Shown: in pieces, positions 57,187 to 64,000 of the stretch
How the letters are laid out: every line of letters begins with the position of its first letter
Position numbering within the stretch: the first letter of the stretch is position 1
Made by a program: the position numbers and the translations under genes
The notes under the pieces: generated by a model
The model's database searches: none
What the model saw: only the letters and a program-made list of their open reading frames with translations
Told to the model about the DNA's origin: nothing
Origin: an uncultured Oscillospiraceae bacterium
GTDB taxonomy: Bacteria; Bacillota; Clostridia; Oscillospirales; Oscillospiraceae
NCBI GenBank assembly: GCA_910578575.1
Contig: CAJTQP010000001.1
Location: 45,068-109,067 of the forward strand
Direction of reading: 5' to 3'
DNA length: 64,000 bases

Positions 57187-57215
57187 ATTATACATTCCTT
57201 TCCTACTTTTTGCAA
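57187..57215 (-). promoter_or_regulatory. gltA promoter
   Basis: On the minus strand TTGCAA (57215-57210), 17-bp spacer, TATAAT (57192-57187), 80 bp before the gltA start. Confidence 0.78.
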
Positions 57216-57325
57216 GGCAAAATTTCAAAATTTCATTTGAGGCCGAAAAAATCCCTGAATGTTTTGCATAATCCCCATCATTTTCGGTTAGCTTGCAAGA
57301 AGTTTCAAAATTGATTCTTTTTGCA

Positions 57326-57353
57326 TTGCTTCTTTCCTGGGATGTGGTATACT
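57326..57353 (+). promoter_or_regulatory. Aconitase promoter with shared 17-mer
   Basis: TTGCTT (57326-57331), 16-bp spacer, extended -10 TGG-TATACT (57348-57353). The spacer region TTTCCTGGGATGTGGTA (57333-57349) is identical to 7469-7485. The remaining part of 57108-57463 shows no gene. Confidence 0.65.
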
Positions 57354-57463
57354 GATGCTTGTACTATGGAAGCAGTATGCCCTTCCGAACCGGGCACGAC
57401 ACCTGGGATGCAAGCGGGAGGGCACGGTGTTTTTGACTTCCCAGAAAGGGTGACAAACTTACA

Positions 57464-59707
57464 ATGATTACAGTGAAAGCAGGCGGCGTGACCTGGAGCA
57501 AGGGCGCGCCGGTCCCTGCCCCAGCGCCAGCCCCGGCCCAGCGGGAAAAGACCATCGCCTATCAGATCTTCCGCCGCCACAGCCAGCGGGAGGAGGCGGG
57601 GCAGCTCCACCTGGCCTTTGACAGCCTCATCTCCCACGACATCACCTACGTGGGCATCATCCAGACCGCCCGCGCCAGCGGGATGCAGGAATTTCCTGTG
57701 CCCTACGTGCTCACCAACTGCCACAACAGCCTGTGCGCCGTGGGGGGGACCATCAACGAGGACGACCATGTGTTCGGCCTCTCCGCCGCCATGAAGTACG
57801 GAGGCATCTACGTCCCTGCCAACCAGGCGGTGATCCACCAGTACGCGCGGGAGATGCTCTCCGGCTGCGGCAAGATGGTCCTGGGCTCTGACAGCCACAC
57901 CCGCTACGGTGCCCTGGGCACCATGGGCGTAGGGGAGGGTGGCCCGGAGATCGTCAAGCAGCTTTTGAAGAATACCTACGACATCGCCGCCCCCCAGGTG
58001 GTGCTGGTCTACCTCACCGGGGAGCCTGCCCAGGGCGTGGGCCCCCATGACGTGGCCCTGGCCCTGTGCGCCGCCACCTACAAGAACGGTTTTGTGAAGA
58101 ACAAAGTGCTAGAGTTCGCCGGGCCTGGCATCAAAAACCTGCCCATGGACTACCGCATCGGCATCGACGTGATGACCACGGAGACCGCCTGCCTGTCCTC
58201 CATCTGGGAGACCGACAGTGCGGTGGAGGAATACCTGACCATCCATGGCCGGGGGGAGGAATACCAGGCGCTCCACCCCCAGGAGGGCGCTTACTACGAC
58301 AGCATGATTACCATCGACCTCTCCAAGGTGGAGCCCATGGCGGCCCTGCCCTTCCACCCCTCCGAGGCCTACCCCATCCGGGAGCTGGTGGAGAATGCCG
58401 GGGACATCTTCCGGGAGGTGGAGCAGCGGGCTGCGGAGCAGTTCGGCGGCAAGGTCCAGCTCTCCCTGACAGACAAGCTGGTGGACGGCAAGGTCCTGGT
58501 GGACCAAGGGGTCATCGCCGGCTGCGCCGGAGGTATGTATGACAACATCGCCGAGGCCGCCGCTATTTTGGAGGGCCACGATGTGGGCAGCGGCTACTTC
58601 TCCCTGTCCATCTATCCCCCCTCTGTGCCGGTGAACCTGGAGCTGATCCGCAGCGGGGTGCAGCAGTCCCTGCTGGAGGCGGGGGCCCTGTTCAAGCCCT
58701 GCTTCTGCGGCCCCTGCTTCGGGGCCGGGGACGTGCCCGCCAACAACGGCCTGTCCATCCGCCACACCACCCGGAACTTCCCCAACCGGGAGGGCTCCAA
58801 GCCCGGCGACGGCCAGCTCTCCGGGGTGGTGCTCATGGACGCCCGGTCCATCGCCGCCACCGCCCGGAACCACGGCGTCCTCACCCCCGCCACCCAGGTG
58901 TCCTACACCCAGCCCAAGCAGGGCAAGCGCAGCTTCGACGCCCAGGTCTACCAGCGCCGGGTCTATTTCGGCTTCGGAGAGCCTCAGCCGGACTACGAAC
59001 TGAAATTCGGCCCCAACATCGCCCCCTGGCCGGAGATCCCCGCCCTTGGGGACCATCTGCTCCTGGAGGTGGCCTCGGTGCTCCGGGATCCCGTCACCAC
59101 CACCGATGAGCTGATCCCCTCCGGAGAGACCTCCTCCTACCGCTCCAATCCCATGAAGCTGGCCAGCTTCGCCCTCTCCCGCCGGGATCCGGACTATGTA
59201 CCCCGCGCCCTGGCTGCCCAGGAGAGGGAGCGGCAGCGCCAAGCCGGCACCATTGCCCCAGAGCTCCAGGCCGTGGCAGAGAAGCTGGGCTTGGGGACGG
59301 AGGAACTGAAAAATGTCCAGACTGGCAGCGTGATCTTTGCCAACAAGCCCGGCGACGGCTCCGCGCGGGAGCAGGCCGCCTCCTGCCAGCGGGTGCTGGG
59401 GGGCTGCGCCAATCTCTGCTATGAGTTCGCCACCAAGCGCTACCGCTCCAACTGCGTCAACTGGGGAATGCTCCCCTTCATTTTGGAAGAGGGGACGCAG
59501 TTCCCCTACAGCCCCGGCGACTATATCTACGTGCCGGACGTGCGGGAGAAGGTGGCGCGTGGGGACGACAGCTTCCCCGCCACCGTGGTCACCCACCAGG
59601 GCACCAGCGCCATCACCCTCCACCTCCCCGCCGCCACGGCGGAGGAGCGGGAACTGCTCCTGGACGGCTGCCTGATGAACCACTACGCAGCCCAGAACGG
59701 GAGGTGA
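57464..59707 (+). CDS. Aconitate hydratase family protein
   Basis: A 747-residue aconitase-superfamily enzyme isomerising citrate to isocitrate through cis-aconitate. The 4Fe-4S ligand region includes VLGSDSHTRYGALGTMGVGEGG and the two cysteines of KPCFCGPCFGAGD; the swivel domain at the C-terminus has VNWGMLPFIL. It is the Firmicutes form that databases often label simply as hydratase. GAAAGGGTG before the ATG; icd follows after 5 bp. With gltA and icd it makes 2-oxoglutarate for glutamate synthesis in an anaerobe. Confidence 0.9.
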   Translation: MITVKAGGVTWSKGAPVPAPAPAPAQREKTIAYQIFRRHSQREEAGQLHLAFDSLISHDITYVGIIQTARASGMQEFPVPYVLTNCHNSLCAVGGTINEDDHVFGLSAAMKYGGIYVPANQAVIHQYAREMLSGCGKMVLGSDSHTRYGALGTMGVGEGGPEIVKQLLKNTYDIAAPQVVLVYLTGEPAQGVGPHDVALALCAATYKNGFVKNKVLEFAGPGIKNLPMDYRIGIDVMTTETACLSSIWETDSAVEEYLTIHGRGEEYQALHPQEGAYYDSMITIDLSKVEPMAALPFHPSEAYPIRELVENAGDIFREVEQRAAEQFGGKVQLSLTDKLVDGKVLVDQGVIAGCAGGMYDNIAEAAAILEGHDVGSGYFSLSIYPPSVPVNLELIRSGVQQSLLEAGALFKPCFCGPCFGAGDVPANNGLSIRHTTRNFPNREGSKPGDGQLSGVVLMDARSIAATARNHGVLTPATQVSYTQPKQGKRSFDAQVYQRRVYFGFGEPQPDYELKFGPNIAPWPEIPALGDHLLLEVASVLRDPVTTTDELIPSGETSSYRSNPMKLASFALSRRDPDYVPRALAAQERERQRQAGTIAPELQAVAEKLGLGTEELKNVQTGSVIFANKPGDGSAREQAASCQRVLGGCANLCYEFATKRYRSNCVNWGMLPFILEEGTQFPYSPGDYIYVPDVREKVARGDDSFPATVVTHQGTSAITLHLPAATAEERELLLDGCLMNHYAAQNGR

Positions 59708-59712
59708 GGGCC

Positions 59713-60933
59713 ATGGAAAAGATCAAGATGCCCAACCCCATCGTGGAGATCGATGGGGACGAGATGACCCGTGTCCTCTGGTCCATGATCAAGGAACAGC
59801 TCATCTGCCCCTTCGTGGAGCTGAACACGGAGTATTATGACCTGTGCCTGCCCAACCGGGACGCCACCGAGGACCAGGTGACCGTCCAGGCGGCCCAGGC
59901 CATCAAGCGCCACCACATCGGGGTGAAGTGCGCCACCATCACCCCCAACCTCCAGCGCCAGGAGGAGTACGGCTTGAAAAAGCTCTGGAGCTCCCCCAAC
60001 GCCACCATCCGCGCCGCCCTGGACGGCACGGTGTTCCGCACCCCCATCCTCTTGTCCAAGGTGAAGCCGGTGGTGACCTGTTGGAAAAAGCCCATCACCA
60101 TCGCCCGCCACGCCTACGGGGACATCTACCGGGCGGTGGAGTACCGGGTCCCCGGCGCGGGGAAGGCGGAGCTGGTGTTCACCGACGAGAGCGGCCAGGA
60201 GCTCTCCCGCCAGACGGTGTTCGCCTTCCAGGGCCCCGGCATCCTCCAGGGGATGCACAACCGGGACGATTCCATCCGCTCCTTTGCCCGCAGCTGCTTC
60301 ACCTACGCCCTGGAGGTGGGCCAGGACCTGTGGTTCTCCACCAAGGACACCATCTCCAAGGACTATGACCAGCACTTCAAGCTGATCTTCCAGGAGATTT
60401 TTGAACAGGAGTTCCAGGCGAAGTTCCAGGCCGCCGGGCTGCGCTACCACTATGCCCTCATCGACGACGTGGCCGCCAAGGTCATCCGCTCTGAGGGGGG
60501 GATGATCTGGGCCTGTAAGAACTACGACGGGGACGTGATGAGCGATCTCATCGCCGCCGCCTCCGGCTCCCTGCCCATGATGACCAGCGTGCTGGTGAGC
60601 CCGGAGGGGAACTTCGAGTACGAGGCCGCCCACGGCACCGTCACCGACCACTACCGCCGCTACCAGAAGGGGGAGGCGGTGTCCACCAATCCCCTGGCCA
60701 CCATGGCCGCCTGGGCAGGGGCCCTGAAAAAGCGGGGGGAGATGGACGATATCCCCGCCCTGTGCCACTTCGCCGACTGCCTGAACCAGGCGGGGCTGGA
60801 GGTCTTTGAGGAGGGCTACCTCTCCGAGGACCTGGCCGCCCTGTGCCCGGCGGAGGAGCTGAAGGAGATGCCGGAGAACGGCAAGCTCCTGGGCCTCATC
60901 CGGGCCCGTTTGGAGGCACTTTTGGCAGGCTGA
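59713..60933 (+). CDS. icd: NADP-dependent isocitrate dehydrogenase
   Basis: A 406-residue isocitrate dehydrogenase of the subfamily shared with eukaryotic NADP-IDH. PNPIVEIDGDEMTRVLWSMI opens the fold; substrate residues are in SPNATIRAALDGTVFRTPI and the metal aspartates in YALIDDVAAKVIRSEGG and KNYDGDVMSDLIA, followed by EAAHGTVTDHYRRYQKG. NADP is favoured by the family. Start at 59713 after GGGAGGTGAGGG, 5 bp after the aconitase stop. Confidence 0.94.
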   Translation: MEKIKMPNPIVEIDGDEMTRVLWSMIKEQLICPFVELNTEYYDLCLPNRDATEDQVTVQAAQAIKRHHIGVKCATITPNLQRQEEYGLKKLWSSPNATIRAALDGTVFRTPILLSKVKPVVTCWKKPITIARHAYGDIYRAVEYRVPGAGKAELVFTDESGQELSRQTVFAFQGPGILQGMHNRDDSIRSFARSCFTYALEVGQDLWFSTKDTISKDYDQHFKLIFQEIFEQEFQAKFQAAGLRYHYALIDDVAAKVIRSEGGMIWACKNYDGDVMSDLIAAASGSLPMMTSVLVSPEGNFEYEAAHGTVTDHYRRYQKGEAVSTNPLATMAAWAGALKKRGEMDDIPALCHFADCLNQAGLEVFEEGYLSEDLAALCPAEELKEMPENGKLLGLIRARLEALLAG

Positions 60934-60956
60934 GCCCGTCAAGACCATAGCACAGC

Positions 60957-61012
60957 AAAAAAGGACCGTTTGGGAAGTTTTTCGAGAGGAAAGCCCCCAA
61001 ACGGTCTTTGTT
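60957..61012. terminator. Bidirectional terminator after icd
   Basis: GACCGTTTGGG (60964-60974) pairs with CCCAAACGGTC (60996-61006), with an A-run on one side and CTTTGTTT on the other. Confidence 0.85.
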
Positions 61013-61114
61013 TGCAAGGGGTGGAAAGTATTTTTCCTTTTCAGGGTTTTGGGACAGGCAAGGGCTGCCTGGAGGGCGCATACACATAGTCCAGTGTGAA
61101 AAGGAGGTGGTCCC

Positions 61115-61411
61115 ATGGAGAGGGAGGTGCCGGAGAAGGCCCCCCGCAAGCCCGGCATCCGGGAGCAGGTCTGCCTGCTGCTGGATCTCCCCGGCGACGG
61201 GGCAGCGGGCCTGCCCAAGCTGGAGCTCACCAGCGACCGGGACCTGTACCTGGCGAACTACCAGGGCATCCTGTCCTACGGCCGGGAGGAGATCCACGTG
61301 GATAGCGGGGCCTGGGTGCTGCGCATCCAGGGCCGGGAGCTGGAGCTGAAGGCCATGCGGGAGGGGGAGCTGCGCATCGGGGGTTGCATCACCCGCCTGG
61401 AGATTCTGTAG
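61115..61411 (+). CDS. yqfC: Sporulation protein YqfC
   Basis: A 98-residue YqfC protein, a conserved small sporulation factor of Firmicutes usually made under SigE in the mother cell. The pattern PKLELTSDRDLYLANYQGIL, EEIHVDSGAWVLRIQG and LRIGGCITRLEI is typical. It is followed by yqfD after 17 bp, then phoH and ybeY, the standard order in spore formers. AAGGAGG before the ATG. Confidence 0.92.
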   Translation: MEREVPEKAPRKPGIREQVCLLLDLPGDGAAGLPKLELTSDRDLYLANYQGILSYGREEIHVDSGAWVLRIQGRELELKAMREGELRIGGCITRLEIL

Positions 61412-61428
61412 GAAAAGAGGGGACGTCC

Positions 61429-62730
61429 ATGAAGAAGCTGTTGGCCTGGCTGTTTGGGGCGGTGCAAGTGCGCATCACCGGGGCTCAGCCGGAACTGCTG
61501 CTGAACCTGTGCGCCAAGGAGGGCATCCTGCTGTGGAAAACCATCTGGCGGGACCCCTTCTGCTTGGAGCTGCAAGTGCCCCACCGGCAATACGCCCTGC
61601 TGTGTACCCTGGCCCAGAGGGTCCAGTGTGAGTCGCAGGTGCAGCGGCGCTGGGGGGCGCCGGTGTTCTTCCGGCGCTTCCGTCGGCGCTATGCCCTCCT
61701 GGCGGGCTTGCTGGTCTGCCTGGTGCTGGGGGCCCTGGGCTCCCAGGTGATCTTGACCATCGAGGTCAGCGGCAACGTGGACTTGACGGCGGAGGAGATC
61801 ATCAGCCGCCTGCGGCTGTGCGGGGTGGAGGTGGGCAGCTTTGGCCCCGCCATCCCCACCAGGGAGAAGGAGAACCAGTTGATGCTGGCCATGGATGAGC
61901 TGTCCTTCTGCGCCCTGAACCGCCGGGGCACCTGCCTGGAGGTTTTGGTGCGGGAGGCGGGGGATTCCCCGGAGGTGAAGGACCAGAGCCAGCCCACCCA
62001 CGTCATCGCCGCCGCCACCGGGCGGGTGACCCACATCGAGCCCTGGGGCGGGGACGCCCAGTTCCAGGAGGGGGACATGGTGGTGAAGGGGGACGTGCTC
62101 ATCTCCGGGGTCATGGATCTGGACGCGCCCCCCAACGTGGTGTTGGAGCAGGGGGTGGAGAGCTTTGGCACCAAGCTGGCCCATGCCGAGGGGAAGGTCC
62201 TGGCGGAGACCTGGCACAGCCTCAGCGCAAATCTGGACCTAAACGCCCCAGTGAAGACCTATACTGGGGAGGAGACCAGCCGCCGCTGCCTGTCCATCAT
62301 GGGCCGCCGGGTGAAATTTTATCAAAACAGTGGAATTCCTTATGAAAAGTATGATACAATAACCGAATTGAGGTCCTGGACCCCGGTGGCGGGCAAGACC
62401 CTCCCCATCGTCTGGGAGACGGAGCAGGTGCGGGAATATACCCTCACCACCACCCCCCTGGACCAGAGCCGGGGGGAGGAGATGCTGCGGCAGGAGCTGC
62501 GCCGCCGCCTGGAGCGGGCCATGGACCAGGGGGAGGTCCTGACGGCGTCCTATGAGACGGCCCTGGAGGGGAGCGTCTTGACGGTGACCCTCCGGGCCCA
62601 GTGCCTGGAGCAGATCGGCCGCATGGTGCCCATAGACACCCAGGAGAAGGTCACCGCCCCGGAGCATCCCCCCTGGCGGGACCCCACAAAACCCATCGAG
62701 GAAACACAGACAACGGAGGACAGCCCATGA
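61429..62730 (+). CDS. yqfD: Sporulation protein YqfD
   Basis: A 433-residue YqfD protein, needed with YqfC for sporulation in Bacillus. The N-terminal region (LLAWLFGAVQVRITGAQPEL) is followed by one membrane segment (about 92-112, YALLAGLLVCLVLGALGSQV), then a large domain predicted to face outside (VSGNVDLTAEEIISRLRLCG; RVTHIEPWGGDAQFQEGDMV). Start at 61429 after AGAGGGG. Overlaps phoH by 4 bp. Confidence 0.92.
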   Translation: MKKLLAWLFGAVQVRITGAQPELLLNLCAKEGILLWKTIWRDPFCLELQVPHRQYALLCTLAQRVQCESQVQRRWGAPVFFRRFRRRYALLAGLLVCLVLGALGSQVILTIEVSGNVDLTAEEIISRLRLCGVEVGSFGPAIPTREKENQLMLAMDELSFCALNRRGTCLEVLVREAGDSPEVKDQSQPTHVIAAATGRVTHIEPWGGDAQFQEGDMVVKGDVLISGVMDLDAPPNVVLEQGVESFGTKLAHAEGKVLAETWHSLSANLDLNAPVKTYTGEETSRRCLSIMGRRVKFYQNSGIPYEKYDTITELRSWTPVAGKTLPIVWETEQVREYTLTTTPLDQSRGEEMLRQELRRRLERAMDQGEVLTASYETALEGSVLTVTLRAQCLEQIGRMVPIDTQEKVTAPEHPPWRDPTKPIEETQTTEDSP

Positions 62731-63710
62731 TCGAACAGATAGTCAGCATCGAGCGGATGGAGGAGGCCATCAACATCTTCGGCTCCTTTGATGAGAATAT
62801 GCGCCTCATTGAAAAGGAGCTGGACGTCCACGTGGTGGACCGGGAGGACCAGTTGAAAATTAGCGGGGAACCAGAGCCGGTCATGTGTGCCGCCAAGGTC
62901 ATCCAGGGGCTCATTGACCTCTCCGCCCGCGGGGAGGCCATCAATGAGCAGATCATCCGCTACCTGATCCAACTGGTCCAGTCCGGCAACGAGGATAAGA
63001 TCCAGACGCTGGCTGCCGACGTGCTCTGCGTCACCGCCAAGGGCAAGCCCGTGAAGGCCAAGACCGTGGGCCAGAAGAAGTATTTGGATGCCATCCAGAA
63101 CAACACCATCACCCTGGGGGTGGGCCCTGCGGGGACGGGGAAGACCTATCTGGCGGTGGCGGCGGCGGTGTCCGCCTTCCGGGCCAAGGAGGTCAACCGC
63201 ATCATCCTCACCCGTCCGGCGGTGGAGGCCGGGGAGCGCCTGGGCTTCCTCCCCGGCGATCTCCAGAGCAAGGTGGACCCCTACCTGCGCCCCCTCTACG
63301 ACGCCCTCTTTGAGATGCTGGGGGCGGAGAGCTATGCCAAGTACGTGGAGCGGGGGAACATCGAGGTGGCCCCCCTGGCCTATATGCGCGGTCGGACCCT
63401 GGACGACTCCTTCATCATCCTGGACGAGGCCCAGAACACCTCGCGGGAGCAGATGAAAATGTTCCTCACCCGCCTGGGCTTCGGCTCCAAGATCGTCATC
63501 ACCGGGGACATCACCCAGATCGACCTGCCGGGGGACAAGGTCTCCGGGCTGAAGGAGGCCATGCGGGTGCTCCGGGGGGTGGAGGGCATCGAGATCTGCC
63601 GCCTCACCGACAGCGACGTGGTCCGCCACGTGATTGTCCAGCGGATCATCAAGGCCTACGAGGACGACGAAAACAAGAGAAAGGCGAAACGATCCCATGA
63701 AAAAACATGA
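62727..63710 (+). CDS. phoH: PhoH family ATPase
   Basis: A 327-residue PhoH-like P-loop ATPase. Walker A is VGPAGTGKTYLAVAAAV (about 130-146), Walker B FIILDEAQNTSREQMKMFLT, and ITGDITQIDLPGDK follows. An N-terminal KH-like region precedes it. The protein is linked to RNA metabolism and is classically next to ybeY, as here, where it overlaps that gene by 14 bp. Its ATG overlaps the yqfD stop. Confidence 0.94.
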   Translation: MIEQIVSIERMEEAINIFGSFDENMRLIEKELDVHVVDREDQLKISGEPEPVMCAAKVIQGLIDLSARGEAINEQIIRYLIQLVQSGNEDKIQTLAADVLCVTAKGKPVKAKTVGQKKYLDAIQNNTITLGVGPAGTGKTYLAVAAAVSAFRAKEVNRIILTRPAVEAGERLGFLPGDLQSKVDPYLRPLYDALFEMLGAESYAKYVERGNIEVAPLAYMRGRTLDDSFIILDEAQNTSREQMKMFLTRLGFGSKIVITGDITQIDLPGDKVSGLKEAMRVLRGVEGIEICRLTDSDVVRHVIVQRIIKAYEDDENKRKAKRSHEKT

Positions 63711-64000
63711 TATCTATATCGACTGGGAGCTGCCCGGACAAAATCCCTACAAGCCCCTGCTCACCCGCGTCATCACCGCCGCCCTGGACCAGGAGGGGGT
63801 GGACATCCCCTGCGGGGTGGACGTGCTCCTGACCACCGATGCGGGCATCCGGGAGATCAACCGGGAGCAGCGGGAGGTGGACGCCGTCACCGACGTGCTC
63901 TCCTTCCCCATGTTAGAGCTCACCCCCGGTACCCCTCCCACAGGGGAGGGGGAGGACGAGATCGACCCGGAGACGGGCCTGTGCCACCTGGGGGACATGG
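63697..64000 (+). CDS. ybeY: rRNA maturation RNase YbeY (partial)
   Basis: The first 101 codons of YbeY, cut by the right edge. KHDIYIDWELPGQNPYKPLL opens it; REINREQREVDAVTDVLSFP is the family's diagnostic motif. The zinc-binding H-x3-H-x5-H motif should lie beyond the window. YbeY is a metal-dependent endoribonuclease in 16S rRNA 3'-end maturation and ribosome quality control. The start overlaps the end of phoH by 14 bp, indicating translational coupling. Confidence 0.95.
   Translation, partial: MKKHDIYIDWELPGQNPYKPLLTRVITAALDQEGVDIPCGVDVLLTTDAGIREINREQREVDAVTDVLSFPMLELTPGTPPTGEGEDEIDPETGLCHLGDM

Noticed and set aside
1..64000. CRISPR array, rRNA operon or complete insertion sequence
   Set aside because: No regularly spaced repeats, no rRNA sequence and no transposase with terminal inverted repeats were seen; the Rpn-type gene at 1456 lacks such ends.

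Overview
The window is high-GC DNA (roughly 60-65 % by eye) with Firmicutes-style Shine-Dalgarno sequences, an alanyl T-box, an FMN riboswitch, sporulation genes (yqfC, yqfD), SLH-domain surface proteins and Clostridia-type gene sets. Together these point to a spore-forming, anaerobic member of the Clostridia, most like the high-GC Oscillospiraceae (Flavonifractor/Intestinimonas/Lawsonibacter type). The family placement is inference from gene content; no 16S gene is present.

Layout. 1-2.3 kb: an AEC-type transporter, a lipoprotein and an Rpn/PD-(D/E)XK nuclease. 2.4-6.15 kb: a complete riboflavin operon (ribD-ribE-ribBA-ribH, minus strand) behind an FMN riboswitch. 6.3-8.5 kb: a frameshifted NhaC-like antiporter, a zinc-ribbon protein and a 66-residue peptide with 17 cysteines. 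8.6-11.1 kb: an AT-richer accessory island holding a candidate structured noncoding RNA, a PBECR4-like protein and two tandem cassettes, each pairing a small repressor with a divergent copy of an unknown acidic protein. 11.2-15.5 kb: asnS, udk, prfC and an RNHCP protein. 15.6-16.5 kb: a hicAB toxin-antitoxin pair and tRNA-Arg(CCG). 16.6-28 kb: metabolic and housekeeping genes (iron alcohol dehydrogenase, pgi, PFL/ACT pair, HD nucleotidase, mtaB-thyA-folA). 28.0-28.35 kb: a probable type I toxin-antitoxin locus with a 27-residue peptide and a convergent antisense promoter. 28.35-47.3 kb: cell-surface and envelope functions (beta-CASP hydrolase, S41 protease with SLH domains, DUF5693 protein, MurJ, WecG-type glycosyltransferase, MltG, U32 peptidase, CAP protein, a DUF975/CmpB membrane protein, metallophosphoesterase) mixed with tmk and 5-formyl-THF cyclo-ligase. 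47.4-51.6 kb: two further type II toxin-antitoxin pairs flanking the T-box-controlled alaS. 51.7-55.6 kb: a LURP-one-like protein and a response regulator/ABC exporter/histidine kinase module. 55.7-60.9 kb: gltA divergent from aconitase and icd, the oxidative TCA branch leading to 2-oxoglutarate. 61.1-64 kb: yqfC-yqfD-phoH-ybeY, running off the right edge.

Functional links. Riboflavin synthesis is set by FMN through premature termination. thyA, folA, tmk and the formyl-THF cyclo-ligase support thymidylate and folate turnover. MurJ, MltG, WecG-type transferase, DUF5693 and three SLH-bearing secreted proteins suggest a cell wall that carries an S-layer or SLH-anchored proteins. The most unusual items are the candidate ~260-nt RNA with two hairpins sharing one loop sequence (8.6-8.9 kb), the type I toxin-antitoxin locus (28.0-28.35 kb) and the duplicated repressor/acidic-protein cassettes (9.4-11.1 kb).
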